A stretch of 64,000 nucleotides of DNA from Mycobacterium vicinigordonae (lineage in GTDB: Bacteria; Actinomycetota; Actinomycetes; Mycobacteriales; Mycobacteriaceae), in contig NZ_CP059165.1 in NCBI RefSeq assembly GCF_013466425.1, forward strand, positions 1,984,001 through 2,048,000. The letters are read 5' to 3'. Below are positions 17,499 through 25,699 of this stretch, in pieces. The notes beneath the pieces were generated by a model that saw only the letters and a list, made by a program, of their open reading frames with translations, was not told where the DNA came from and did no database searches. Position 1 is the stretch's first letter. The number at the start of each line of letters is the position of its first letter. The position numbers were made by a program, and so were the translations under genes.

Positions 17499-19582
17499 GT
17501 CGACTCCTTCCGGTTTAGGGTGGCGGGCCACCAAATGCGGTCCCCGATCAGAGCGAACAGCGCCGGGATCAGCAGGGTGCGCACCACGAAAGTGTCCAGC
17601 AGGATACCCAGTCCAACAATGATGCCCAACTGGGTCATCACGATCAGCGGCAGCACTCCCAGTACGCAAAAGACTGCTGCCAGAACAATTCCCGCGCTGG
17701 TGATGACACCGCCGGTGGCCGAGACCGCACGGACCATCCCGTCGCGCGCACCGTGCTCGGCGGCCTCTTCCCGGGCACGGGTGACCAGGAAGATGGTGTA
17801 GTCGACACCGAGCGCGGCCAGGAACAGGAATGCGTAGAGCGGGGCGATGTTGTCCAGCGCAGGGAAGCCGACCACGTGCATGCTCGCCCAGCCGCCGAGG
17901 CCCAGTGCGGCGAGCGCACCCAGGATCGTCGCCGCCAGCAGCGTCGGCGGCGCCAGGGCCGACCGCAGCAGCACGTACAACACCAGCAGAATGACCGCGA
18001 GGATCGCTGGGATAAGGAGTTGTCGATCGTGCACTGCGGCATCGCGCGCGTCGAGCGCCTGTGCGTCGGGACCGCCTACCAGGGCGCCCAGCGATTTGGT
18101 CGAACTACGCAATGCCGCAATTGTTTTGAAAGCCTGGGGTGAGGACGGTGCGGCGTCGGTCACCACGGACCACTTCGTAAACCCGGCTGGCGAAGAGCCG
18201 GTGGGACGGGCCGACACCACGCCCGGCGTGCTTGTGATGGCCTGCTGTACCTGCGGGGTTTGCGAGACCGGGGCGATCACCTCGGTTGGGTTGGCCTGGC
18301 CTGCCGGGAAGTGTGCGGAAACGGTGTCGTAGCCAGTCACCGAATCCGCCTGGACGCGAAATTGTTCCGTTTGGGTGAGCCCGATGCGCACGCCTAGCAG
18401 CCCGGTGGCAAGCGCGGCCAACACGACGATGGTGACGGAGGCGACTAGCACCGGCCGGCGGGCGACGGATTCGGCGACGCGGTGCCAGACGCCAGACTCC
18501 AACGGTGTCGAGTCGTCGTGCTGATCGGGTTGCGGGATAAACGGCCAGAACAGGCGGCGCCCGCACAACGCCAGCAACGGGGGCAGCAGCAGCAGGACCG
18601 ATAACACAGCGACCAGCAGTCCGCAGGCGGCCAGCGCACCCAGGCTGCGGGTGCTCGGGGTGCGGGCGGCGATCAAGGTGAGCAGCGCTAGCACCACGGT
18701 GGCGTTGCTGGCAACGATCGCGGGCCCGGCCGCCCGGACCGCCCGGGCCAGCGCGTCGCGGTGGTCGCGGTGCCGCCGAAGTTCTTGGCGGTAGCGCGAA
18801 ATCAGTAACAGCGCGTAGTTGGTGCCTGCGCCGAACACCAGCACGCTGGTGATGCCGGAGGTGGATCCGTCGAAGCTCAGTCCGGTCAGCGACGCCACCG
18901 CGGTGCCCATCGCGGCGGCCACCCGGTCGGCGAATGCGATTACCACTAACGGCGCCAGCCACAGCACAGGAGAGCGATAGGTGGCGATCAACAGCAGGGC
19001 CACCACCGACGCGGTGACCGCGAGCAACGTGATGTTGGCGCCGGAGAAGGCATTGGCGATGTCAGCGCCGAACGCCGGCCCTCCCGTGACATGTGCGGAT
19101 ATGCCGGCGGGCAAACCCTTTGTGGCAGCGGCGCGTTGCGCCGCTACCGCGTCGTTGAGCGCAATGCCGGACAGGTCGGCGCTGATCGGCACCACGGCGA
19201 TGGCGGCCTTGCCGTCGTCTGACATCTGCACCGGCGCTGCCGTGGCGCCGGCTGTGGCTGCTCCGGTATCGGTGGCCTGCATGCGATTGCGGGCGTCCTC
19301 ACACGCCCGCCGCAGCGCTGCGGGATCAGGGGTACCGTCGACCCGGTTGACCACCAGGATCAGCGGGACCCGGTCACCCCCGGGGAACTGTTCGGACAGC
19401 GTCTGTACCTTCGCGGAATCTGAATCGGTTGGCACCGACAGCGGCGCCTGGCCCGCTGCGGCATTCCCCCCGATCAGCACCATGAAACCGATAGACACCA
19501 GAAAGACACCCAAAGCGAGTAACCACGAGTGGCGGCCCGTCACCGCGGACGCCAGTCTCTGCCAGATCACAACTCCAAGCAT
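17495..19582 (-). CDS. MMPL-family transporter (RND superfamily), 695 aa
   Basis: This RND-type membrane protein has two repeats, each with one span, a large external loop and a five-span bundle. FGAGTNYALLLISRYRQEL and LGVDYTIFLVTRAREEA carry the charged or polar motifs of the MMPL family near the proton path. The length is at the short end of mycobacterial MmpL proteins and there is no MmpS partner here. The start is ATG 19582, and earlier in-frame codons fall in the regulatory region. It heads the operon mmpL-tspO-phr. The AT-rich operator at 19594-19612 covers its probable -10 (TAAATT read leftwards). Its cargo is unknown, but an export role for a pigment-related lipid or for a photosensitiser is possible from context only. 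Confidence 0.92.
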   Translation of the reverse strand: MLGVVIWQRLASAVTGRHSWLLALGVFLVSIGFMVLIGGNAAAGQAPLSVPTDSDSAKVQTLSEQFPGGDRVPLILVVNRVDGTPDPAALRRACEDARNRMQATDTGAATAGATAAPVQMSDDGKAAIAVVPISADLSGIALNDAVAAQRAAATKGLPAGISAHVTGGPAFGADIANAFSGANITLLAVTASVVALLLIATYRSPVLWLAPLVVIAFADRVAAAMGTAVASLTGLSFDGSTSGITSVLVFGAGTNYALLLISRYRQELRRHRDHRDALARAVRAAGPAIVASNATVVLALLTLIAARTPSTRSLGALAACGLLVAVLSVLLLLPPLLALCGRRLFWPFIPQPDQHDDSTPLESGVWHRVAESVARRPVLVASVTIVVLAALATGLLGVRIGLTQTEQFRVQADSVTGYDTVSAHFPAGQANPTEVIAPVSQTPQVQQAITSTPGVVSARPTGSSPAGFTKWSVVTDAAPSSPQAFKTIAALRSSTKSLGALVGGPDAQALDARDAAVHDRQLLIPAILAVILLVLYVLLRSALAPPTLLAATILGALAALGLGGWASMHVVGFPALDNIAPLYAFLFLAALGVDYTIFLVTRAREEAAEHGARDGMVRAVSATGGVITSAGIVLAAVFCVLGVLPLIVMTQLGIIVGLGILLDTFVVRTLLIPALFALIGDRIWWPATLNRKEST

Positions 19583-19593
19583 TTCAGTGTGTG

Positions 19594-19612
19594 AAAATTT
19601 AATCAACTGAAC
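19594..19612. promoter_or_regulatory. AT-rich operator/promoter between mmpL and marR (site 1)
   Basis: AAAATTTAATCAACTGAAC stands out from the GC-rich surroundings. Read leftwards it gives TTGATTAAATTTT, with TAAATT placed as the -10 for mmpL 13 bases before its ATG. For the divergent marR gene, TATGCT at 19629-19634 is the likely -10 and this site covers its -35 area. A protein bound here would affect both genes. The GATTAAATT core recurs at 20674-20696 (as GTTAAATT) and 32316-32340. Confidence 0.65.
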
Positions 19613-19644
19613 CGAACCGCAATCGAGATATGCTGCACCTTGTA

Positions 19645-20139
19645 ATGGACCGTGATGAGCCGTCCTGCGGACGCGACGCGCTGGAGTCGATGATCTCGGC
19701 CGATCTGCGGGAGATGTCGACCGAAGCCGACCAGATCGGCCGGCTTTTCGCGGTCTCACATGACGTGCGACCTACTGACTTTCGCGCCCTGCTACACATC
19801 ATGGTCGCCGAAACAGCCGGCCGCCCGATGACCTCCGGAGACTTGAGCCAGCAGATGGGGCTGTCGGGGGCCGCCATCACCTATCTGGTCGACAGGCTCA
19901 TCGATTCCGGCCATATCCGGCGCGATTCGCATCCGGCCGACCGGCGAAAAGTGGTGCTGCGCTATGCCGATCCCGGCCTAGACACGGCCCGTTCTTTCTT
20001 CACTCCGCTGGGCGGTCACGTGCACCGCGGACTGCGCGAGTTCTCCGACGCCGACCTTGCGGCCGCACATCGGGTTTTCGCTGCCCTCATCGGTTCGATG
20101 CGTGACTTTCGGGCGGAATTGAAGTCCGCTCGGCCTTGA
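19645..20139 (+). CDS. MarR-family transcriptional regulator (copy 1)
   Basis: This 164-residue winged-helix protein has the recognition-helix region SQQMGLSGAAITYLVDRLIDSGHIRR and a DRRKVVLRY wing, typical of MarR. It is paralogous to the protein at 23676-24239, sharing ALLHIMVA, AAITYLVDR and AAHRVF blocks along its full length. ATG 19645 follows TATGCT (19629-19634) by ten bases. An in-frame ATG at 19630 lies inside that -10 and was rejected. It is divergent from the mmpL-tspO-phr operon, with an AT-rich operator between, so autorepression plus control of that operon is the natural model. The ligand is unknown. Confidence 0.9.
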   Translation: MDRDEPSCGRDALESMISADLREMSTEADQIGRLFAVSHDVRPTDFRALLHIMVAETAGRPMTSGDLSQQMGLSGAAITYLVDRLIDSGHIRRDSHPADRRKVVLRYADPGLDTARSFFTPLGGHVHRGLREFSDADLAAAHRVFAALIGSMRDFRAELKSARP

Positions 20140-20154
20140 CCTGTCGGTTCAGGG

Positions 20155-20553
20155 CTACTCGGCGACTCCTAGAGCGGCGACGAGTCCCTGCGGGTCGGCG
20201 ACTGTCACAGTCAGTGCCGAGTGGTCCTTGCGGCCGAGCACCCGGTGGATGCGCGGTTCGAAGTGGACGCAGGCACCGGCGTGGGCGTTGGTTCCGAAGG
20301 TGAGGCCGTCGTCGACGAACGACAGGCGGGGGCCTACTGCCGTCCACCACCGGTATGGCCCGGCGACGTGCGCACCACGGATCTGCGACACCGGCACGTC
20401 GACGCGGAAAGGGCCGTAACGGGCGACGAAGCGGCCATCGTCGGTCAGGGTCACACCCTGCTCGCCGGGCCACCGGAACGGCAGCCACAGCGGCGCTACC
20501 CGGGAATCGTAACGGTAGGGGAAGTGACGCCCGGGTTTATTCTGCGCGCTCAT
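20155..20553 (-). CDS. Conserved hypothetical protein
   Basis: This 132-residue soluble protein is not assigned to a family. It has alternating strands (GVTLTDDGRFVARYGPFRVDVPVSQI, then WWTAVGPRLSFVDDGLTFG) that suggest a compact beta-rich fold, a basic C-terminal half and no signal or membrane span. The Arg/Trp-rich segments resemble small mycobacterial proteins often found beside SRPBCC genes, but I do not recognise it. It ends 16 bases from the convergent marR gene. ATG 20553 gives a plausible start, but codons further upstream are open to 20694, next to the shared AT-rich element that may drive it. Confidence 0.6.
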   Translation of the reverse strand: MSAQNKPGRHFPYRYDSRVAPLWLPFRWPGEQGVTLTDDGRFVARYGPFRVDVPVSQIRGAHVAGPYRWWTAVGPRLSFVDDGLTFGTNAHAGACVHFEPRIHRVLGRKDHSALTVTVADPQGLVAALGVAE

Positions 20554-20673
20554 CAGTCTCCGATCCTCGAGTGCTGCCGACGTTACCGCCGGCACGCGCC
20601 GCATTGCGCTCGTTGCGCAGCGGCACCGGACGCTGAGGCTACCGGGGAGCGGATCTGACCACTGACAGCCAGG

Positions 20674-20696
20674 CAATTTAACTTTTTTAATCATTC
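20674..20696. promoter_or_regulatory. AT-rich operator/promoter, site 2
   Basis: The AT-rich stretch at 20674-20696 opens with CAATTTAAC and ends TTTAATCATTC, like the crtE site (CAATTTAAT, then TTTAATGAAT). Read leftwards it contains GTTAAATTG, the same -10-like core as in front of mmpL and crtE, and it would fire towards the hypothetical gene at 20155-20553. For the rightward SOUL gene it lies upstream of the -35 region, since its likely -10 is TACACT at 20726-20731. Confidence 0.6.
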
Positions 20697-20738
20697 ACAA
20701 GATGAAGTAATGTCCCGGACGCGGGTACACTCAGCCCG

Positions 20739-21389
20739 ATGGCATTACCACTGGGATCGGCTGTTGGAGCGATCGAAAAGATCATCGCCGGGGCCGCCTC
20801 GGTGGTGGGTTACCGACACGGCACAGAGGAACCCCAACACAGCACCGAGGAACTGGGCGACGGCGTGCAGCTCCGGAGGTACGGTCCGCGGGTGGCCGCC
20901 GAGACTACCGTCCGCGCGGACGAAGTCGCGGCCCGTAACCGCGGCTTTCGGACGTTGGCCCGGTACATTTTCGGCGCCAACCACACTCGCTCCGCGATCC
21001 TCATGACCGCCCCCGTAGAGCAGCAGGGCGCCGCACGAGCGGGACGCCAGATCCCGATGACTGCGCCGGTCGCCCAACAGGCCCGCGGGGACCAAGAATG
21101 GGTGATCCGCTTCTTCATGCCGTCCGACCAGACGCTGGACACCCTGCCAGAGCCCGACGACGCCGCTGTCCGGCTGGTCGAGGTTCCGCCCGAGCTGATC
21201 GCGGTGCGGCGATTCACCGGCAGCCGTAGCAGTCGCGCCGTAGCCACGGAAACCGACAGGTTGATGAACACGCTGCGCGAGTTCGGATTCGAGACCACCG
21301 GCGCAGCGGCGGCCTGGTTCTACGATCCGCCGTGGACACTTCCGCTGCTGCGCCGCAACGAGGTTGCCGTTACGGTTTCGGCCCCATGA
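20739..21389 (+). CDS. SOUL haem-binding family protein
   Basis: This 216-residue protein carries the SOUL/HBP pattern: an early [14 protein letters not shown] strand, [37 protein letters not shown], then [20 protein letters not shown] and VRRFTGSRS. Family members bind haem or porphyrin with low specificity and may buffer free tetrapyrroles. A short hydrophobic N-terminus ([20 protein letters not shown]) could be a weak membrane anchor. ATG 20739 follows TACACT (20726-20731) by seven bases, so the transcript is probably leaderless. The TGA overlaps the ATG of the IPP isomerase, linking tetrapyrrole binding with isoprenoid supply. With TspO it makes two porphyrin-type binders in one island. 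Confidence 0.9.
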   Translation: MALPLGSAVGAIEKIIAGAASVVGYRHGTEEPQHSTEELGDGVQLRRYGPRVAAETTVRADEVAARNRGFRTLARYIFGANHTRSAILMTAPVEQQGAARAGRQIPMTAPVAQQARGDQEWVIRFFMPSDQTLDTLPEPDDAAVRLVEVPPELIAVRRFTGSRSSRAVATETDRLMNTLREFGFETTGAAAAWFYDPPWTLPLLRRNEVAVTVSAP

Positions 21390-22429
21390 CCGCCGACCAG
21401 TTCGAAATGGCTTTTCGCAAGCGCCAACACATCGATGTGTGCCGATACGAAGACGTCGACTTCACCACCGTGACCACAGGATTGGAACGCTACCGGCTGC
21501 CCTACAACGCGCTGACACAGACCCGGCTCGACGACATCGAATTGTCCACCGAATTTCTTGGCGCCACACTGCGGGCACCGATCCTGGTGGGGGCGATGAC
21601 CGGGGGCGCGGAATTGTCTCGCACGATCAACCGGAACCTGGCCACCGCCGCTCAACGGCTCGGCGTCGGCATGATGCTCGGGTCGCAACGCGTCATGCTC
21701 GACAGCCGCCGCGGCGAGCGGGCCGCGGCCAGCTTCGCGGTGCGCGACGTTGCTCCCGACGTGCTATTGATCGGCAACATCGGCTTGTCCCAGTTCACCA
21801 AGGACGCATTGCCCGACATCATCCAGGCGCTGGACCGGGTCCAGGCGAATGTGCTTGCGGTGCATTCCAATCCGTTGCAAGAGGCAGTGCAACACGATGG
21901 CGACACCGACTTTGCGGGCTCTATCGAACGACTTCACGACGTGACGGTGATGCTGGATTACCCGGTGCTGCTCAAAGAGGTCGGTCACGGTATCGGCGCG
22001 GCCGCGGTGGCCGAATTGTTGCGGCGCACCGGGGAAGCGCCGGTGGCGGCCATCGATGTCGCCGGCGCCGGCGGCACCTCCTGGTCGCGCGTCGAGCAAC
22101 TAGTCCGCTACGGCGAACTGCGGTACCCCGACCTTGCCGAGTGGGGAATACCGACCACGCAGGCGCTACTCGAGGTGCGCGCCGCACTGCCGACGATCCC
22201 GCTGGTCGCTTCGGGGGGGATTCGGACCGGAATGGACGCCGCGAAGGCGATCGCGCTGGGCGCCGACGTCGTCGCAATCGCGCGCCCCCTGCTGTCGCCG
22301 GCAATCGAATCCGCGGCGGCCGCCACCGCGTGGTTGCAGCGATTCATCGACGAGTTCCGGATCTGCCTGCATGGTTGTGGCGCAGCAGATTTGGCGGCGC
22401 TGCGCAGCCTGCGCGCGATATCCGCCTAA
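21386..22429 (+). CDS. fni: Type 2 isopentenyl-diphosphate delta-isomerase
   Basis: This 347-residue FMN- and NADPH-dependent enzyme interconverts IPP and DMAPP to feed prenyl chain synthesis. [10 protein letters not shown] begins the family's N-terminal motif. [43 protein letters not shown] and [28 protein letters not shown] are the FMN-binding TIM-barrel elements. The start is the ATG at 21386, which overlaps the SOUL stop. Frames opening earlier lie inside that gene. It should supply the DMAPP used by CrtE. M. tuberculosis instead has a type 1 enzyme elsewhere, so this gene looks dedicated to pigment synthesis. Confidence 0.95.
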   Translation: MTADQFEMAFRKRQHIDVCRYEDVDFTTVTTGLERYRLPYNALTQTRLDDIELSTEFLGATLRAPILVGAMTGGAELSRTINRNLATAAQRLGVGMMLGSQRVMLDSRRGERAAASFAVRDVAPDVLLIGNIGLSQFTKDALPDIIQALDRVQANVLAVHSNPLQEAVQHDGDTDFAGSIERLHDVTVMLDYPVLLKEVGHGIGAAAVAELLRRTGEAPVAAIDVAGAGGTSWSRVEQLVRYGELRYPDLAEWGIPTTQALLEVRAALPTIPLVASGGIRTGMDAAKAIALGADVVAIARPLLSPAIESAAAATAWLQRFIDEFRICLHGCGAADLAALRSLRAISA

Positions 22430-22438
22430 GCTAAACCC

Positions 22439-23752
22439 ATGGCGGTGATCCTGGCCTACGGTTCGCCCGCGCTCGGCCACCTCTACCCACAGGGCGCATT
22501 GTTGCGCGAGCTAGCGCGGCGCGGTCACCGAGTCCACTGGCGCACCATGGCTTCTGGCGTCGCGGTCATGCGCGAGTACGGACTGCACGTCGAGCCCGTC
22601 GACCCTCGGATCGAAGCGATCGTCAGCCCGGACTGGCTGGCGCCCAACGCCTTGACAGTGCTGAAGATGACGCTGGACGTGCTGTGCCGGCGCGCCGTGC
22701 TGGAGGCGCAGGAGCTGCAGACGGCGATCGAACGGGTGCGGCCCGAGGCGGTCGTGGTCGACGCCAACTGCTGGGGTGCGATCTCAGCGGCCGAGGCCAG
22801 CGGCGTTGCCTGGTCGATATTCTCGCCGTTCACGCCGTACCTGAGCTCCCGATATGCGCCGCCGTTCGGGCCCGGGCTGTACCCGCTTCCGGGTATCGCC
22901 GGCTGGATTCGCGATGCCGCCATGCGGCCCTTCGTCAGGCACCTGCTCGACCGGCCGATGTCGCCGCGTATCAACGTGATTCGGCGTGAGTTGAGCGTTC
23001 CGCAGATAGGCTCGGTGGACGAGCTGATGCGCCGCGCGCCGATGCTGCTGGCGGTGGGTGGCGAACCGTTCGAATATCCCCATCCGGACTGGGGTGACGC
23101 CGTGCACTTCCTTGGCGCGTGCGCCTTCGAGCCGGCCGAAGGCGTGCACGCCCCCGACTGGTTGTCCACGATCGAGGAGCCGATCGTGCTGGTCAGCACG
23201 TCCTCGCTGGCTCAGGCCGACGCCAGGCTCGGCGAGGTGGCACTGCAGGCGCTAGCCGACGAGCCAGTCCACGTCGTTGCCACGTTTCCGGCCGGTATCC
23301 CTGCCACTTTGCCGCGGACACCGAACGCGACGGTGTGCCGCTTCGTCCCGCACTCCGCGGTGCTGAACCGGGCGATTTGTGCCGTCACCCACGGCGGTAT
23401 GGGTACCACGGTGAAGGCTTTGGACCGCGGCGTCCCGGTCTGCGTGGTGCCATTCGCACGCGACCAGGCCGAGGTCGCGCGCCGGGTGCAGGTCGCCGGC
23501 TGCGGGACTCGGCTGCCCGCGAAGCGTCTGACCGTCAAACGGTTGCGCAGCGCGGTACTGAAGGCGGCAACGCTGGGCGAGGGTGCCCGTCGGGTGGCTG
23601 CCGGATTCGCGGCCACCGGAGGCGTGGCCCGCGGCGCGGATCTGATCGAGCAGCGCCTGCTGTCCCGGAGCGGCGCTACTTCGGCGTTGCATGACGCCGC
23701 GCGGCGGGCGCCTTCTTCCGCGGCTGAGCTGAAGCTGGAGGACTCGGGTTGA
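22439..23752 (+). CDS. GT1-type glycosyltransferase, CrtX-like by context
   Basis: This 437-residue GT-B fold enzyme resembles macrolide/UGT-type glycosyltransferases. The N-terminus VILAYGSPALGHLYPQGALLREL binds the acceptor side. FVPHSAVLNRAICAVTHGGMG followed by GVPVCVVPFARDQAEVA is the nucleotide-sugar motif with its conserved histidine and glycines. A terminal Pro/Ser/Ala-rich tail follows. Within a carotenoid island the likely acceptor is a hydroxylated carotenoid or other isoprenoid, by analogy with CrtX, but no carotenoid hydroxylase of a known family is seen nearby. ATG 22439 lies six bases after TAAGCT (22427-22432), indicating its own leaderless promoter. Its 3' end overlaps the convergent marR gene by 77 bases. 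Confidence 0.85.
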   Translation: MAVILAYGSPALGHLYPQGALLRELARRGHRVHWRTMASGVAVMREYGLHVEPVDPRIEAIVSPDWLAPNALTVLKMTLDVLCRRAVLEAQELQTAIERVRPEAVVVDANCWGAISAAEASGVAWSIFSPFTPYLSSRYAPPFGPGLYPLPGIAGWIRDAAMRPFVRHLLDRPMSPRINVIRRELSVPQIGSVDELMRRAPMLLAVGGEPFEYPHPDWGDAVHFLGACAFEPAEGVHAPDWLSTIEEPIVLVSTSSLAQADARLGEVALQALADEPVHVVATFPAGIPATLPRTPNATVCRFVPHSAVLNRAICAVTHGGMGTTVKALDRGVPVCVVPFARDQAEVARRVQVAGCGTRLPAKRLTVKRLRSAVLKAATLGEGARRVAAGFAATGGVARGADLIEQRLLSRSGATSALHDAARRAPSSAAELKLEDSG

Positions 23753-24239
23753 GCAGGTCGCCCTCGAATGTAGACATCGCTGCCACCATCGCAGTAAATA
23801 CCCGATGAGCGGCCACGAGGTCTCGGTCGCTGAGATCGGACAGCGCCTCGCTGAGAAGAACGCCGAGCGGCCGGAAGAAGCCCTGCGCCAATGACATGCC
23901 GCGATCCTGGTAACGCAGCAACCACTTTCGTCGATCGTCGGGGTCGGGTTCGCGACGGATGTGGCCCGCCTCGATCATCCGGTCGACCAGATAGGTGATT
24001 GCGGCGGGGGAGACGTCCATGCGCTGCCGCAACTGGGCAAGCGTCAACGGCTGACCGCCAGTATCGGCCACCATGATGTGCAGCAACGCGTGGAAGTCGC
24101 TGCTGCTGACGTTGTTCATGCGGGCGAAATGGCGACCGATGCGGTCGGACTGGGCGGTGATGGCCCGCATATCTGCCGACAACTGTCTTTCCAGTTCATC
24201 GCGGCTGGACGGCGCATCGTTGGCGCGGCGTTTGGTCAC
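23676..24239 (-). CDS. MarR-family transcriptional regulator (copy 2)
   Basis: This 187-residue MarR protein is a close paralogue of the one at 19645-20139. It has AQLRQRMDVSPAAITYLVDRMIEAGHIRR as the recognition helix and DDRRKWLLRY as the wing. It carries an extra basic, Ala/Pro-rich C-terminal tail of about 25 residues (ending KKAPAARRHATPK), which could add non-specific DNA contact. The start is GTG 24239. It lies 51 bases downstream of the DUF2784 gene and on the crt strand, so it may be the last gene of the crt operon and feed back on it. The 3' end overlaps the glycosyltransferase gene tail to tail. Confidence 0.9.
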   Translation of the reverse strand: MTKRRANDAPSSRDELERQLSADMRAITAQSDRIGRHFARMNNVSSSDFHALLHIMVADTGGQPLTLAQLRQRMDVSPAAITYLVDRMIEAGHIRREPDPDDRRKWLLRYQDRGMSLAQGFFRPLGVLLSEALSDLSDRDLVAAHRVFTAMVAAMSTFEGDLLNPSPPASAQPRKKAPAARRHATPK

Positions 24240-24290
24240 CTACCTGCATCCTTCATCAGCTACACAGGGTACGGCGTCGCAAAATCGGCG

Positions 24291-24671
24291 TCAGGGCAGC
24301 CGGTTGGTGCGGCGCTTGTAACGCTGAACACACAGGACGATCCACGACGCCGCGGCCGCCAGGAAAGCAAACGACTGGGCGGCCCCGATCCGATTTGCCG
24401 GCAGCATTACCCCGTCCACATAGTGGCCGATGAACCCCGTTGTCGGCAACGGATCCATGTCCGCCCGGGCCCGCGCCCACCTCTCCAGCGTAGTTAGCGG
24501 ACACGGTAGCTCCATGGTCACCACCGCTACCCCCCAGCACACCGCCGGCACGTGCAGCCAGCAGCTGCGTCGCCAACGCAGCGCGAGGAAGCCGCCGCTG
24601 GGCAGATAAATCAAGTAGGCGATGTGGGTCGCGACGGCGCCGACAACCACCGCGGCATAGGGCTTCCTCAT
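24291..24671 (-). CDS. DUF2784 small membrane protein
   Basis: This 126-residue protein has three or four membrane spans and the DUF2784 pattern: an AAVVVGAVATHIAYLIYLPSGGFLALRWRR start, the conserved ELPCPLTTLERWARARADM loop (C-P-L-T-x-x-E) and a final TM helix. The biochemical role is unknown. ATG 24671 lies 38 bases after the Rieske protein stop on the same strand, so it is probably read with the crt operon. A second frame covering 24256-24576 on the same strand is a shadow. Confidence 0.85.
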   Translation of the reverse strand: MRKPYAAVVVGAVATHIAYLIYLPSGGFLALRWRRSCWLHVPAVCWGVAVVTMELPCPLTTLERWARARADMDPLPTTGFIGHYVDGVMLPANRIGAAQSFAFLAAAASWIVLCVQRYKRRTNRLP

Positions 24672-24709
24672 TGTTCTTCCAGGCTAATAGCCCGCCGGCC
24701 GACAGGCGC

Positions 24710-25699
24710 TCAGCTGCGCTGCTGGTAGCGGCGTTCGGCGTAGGCGATGTCGTCTCGCCACAACCGATTGGCGGTGCGGCGCATCAGGGGTCGTATCAGC
24801 GGTGCGAAATTACGCGCCGCGTGAAATCCAGGGCGGTGCGACGAAGCGACGACCGCCTCGATCACCGCGACGCGGGGACGGCCATCCGGCCCCGGACCGA
24901 TTGGGGTGGCGTGTGTTTCGACGACGCTGCCGAATCCTTCGCCTTCCACGATGCGCATCAGGATCGTACGTGCATCAGGGCAGGTGAATTCCGCGATGGT
25001 TGGCACCCCGAACCGTCCCAACCGGAAGGTGACCGACACGAGAAACCGGTCGTCGGCTGCCGTCGGAGTGGTAAGGACCTCCAGCTGGGTGAACGAGTGC
25101 GGGTGGAACCAGGCGCCGTGCCACGGGTCGAGTCGGTTGGCGATGATGTCGTCCGGTTCGCACATCCCCACCACGCGGGTGACCGCGGCCAGGGCATCGC
25201 CGGTGGGCCGATCCGCGATCACGGGTTCGTCCAACGGTGTCTCGCCGCCGACGCGATCGAGTCGTACCCACGCCAGCACACCGTCGTCGAAACTGGGCAG
25301 GGGAGCCCAGCCCATCGTGCAAGTGTCGCCGTCTAGCGATAGTCCGTGCCATCGGCAGAACAGAACGCCGTCGGCGATGGTGCCCGTGGCAAGATCCGCG
25401 CCCAGGTGCGGGCAGGCTCCGGGGCCGACCTTGAGTCGGCCCTGGCGGTCGCGCCAGGCGACCAGCTCGACGCCGGCGACCGAAGATCCGAGCGGGCGGC
25501 GATTGCGCACATCGCGGCTCGCGGCGAACGCATACCAGTTTCCGGTCGGGCGGCGTCGCGCCCGGCTGAGTGCACTGGCAATGATGCCCGACTTGGCCGC
25601 TGCGAAGGTTGGTTGCTGTCGTGTCCACGGGATACGCGGAATCACCTGCAGTGGCCAGTCTTTCGGCCACCGGTCACGCAACTGGTCGCCGACGCTCAT
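24710..25699 (-). CDS. Rieske [2Fe-2S] protein of the crt cluster (DUF5914-like)
   Basis: This 329-residue protein has a complete Rieske motif: C96-P-H98 and C115-R-W-H118, spaced as in oxygenase ferredoxin domains. The C-terminal half (after about 160) is a non-Rieske domain with many strands and a basic RLWRDDIAYAERRYQQR end, similar in layout to DUF5914 proteins. It may donate electrons or oxygenate a carotenoid end-group, but a non-haem iron site in the second half could not be confirmed. ATG 25699 overlaps the crtU stop (ATGA), so production is tied to CrtU. The substrate is inferred from context only. Confidence 0.82.
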   Translation of the reverse strand: MSVGDQLRDRWPKDWPLQVIPRIPWTRQQPTFAAAKSGIIASALSRARRRPTGNWYAFAASRDVRNRRPLGSSVAGVELVAWRDRQGRLKVGPGACPHLGADLATGTIADGVLFCRWHGLSLDGDTCTMGWAPLPSFDDGVLAWVRLDRVGGETPLDEPVIADRPTGDALAAVTRVVGMCEPDDIIANRLDPWHGAWFHPHSFTQLEVLTTPTAADDRFLVSVTFRLGRFGVPTIAEFTCPDARTILMRIVEGEGFGSVVETHATPIGPGPDGRPRVAVIEAVVASSHRPGFHAARNFAPLIRPLMRRTANRLWRDDIAYAERRYQQRS

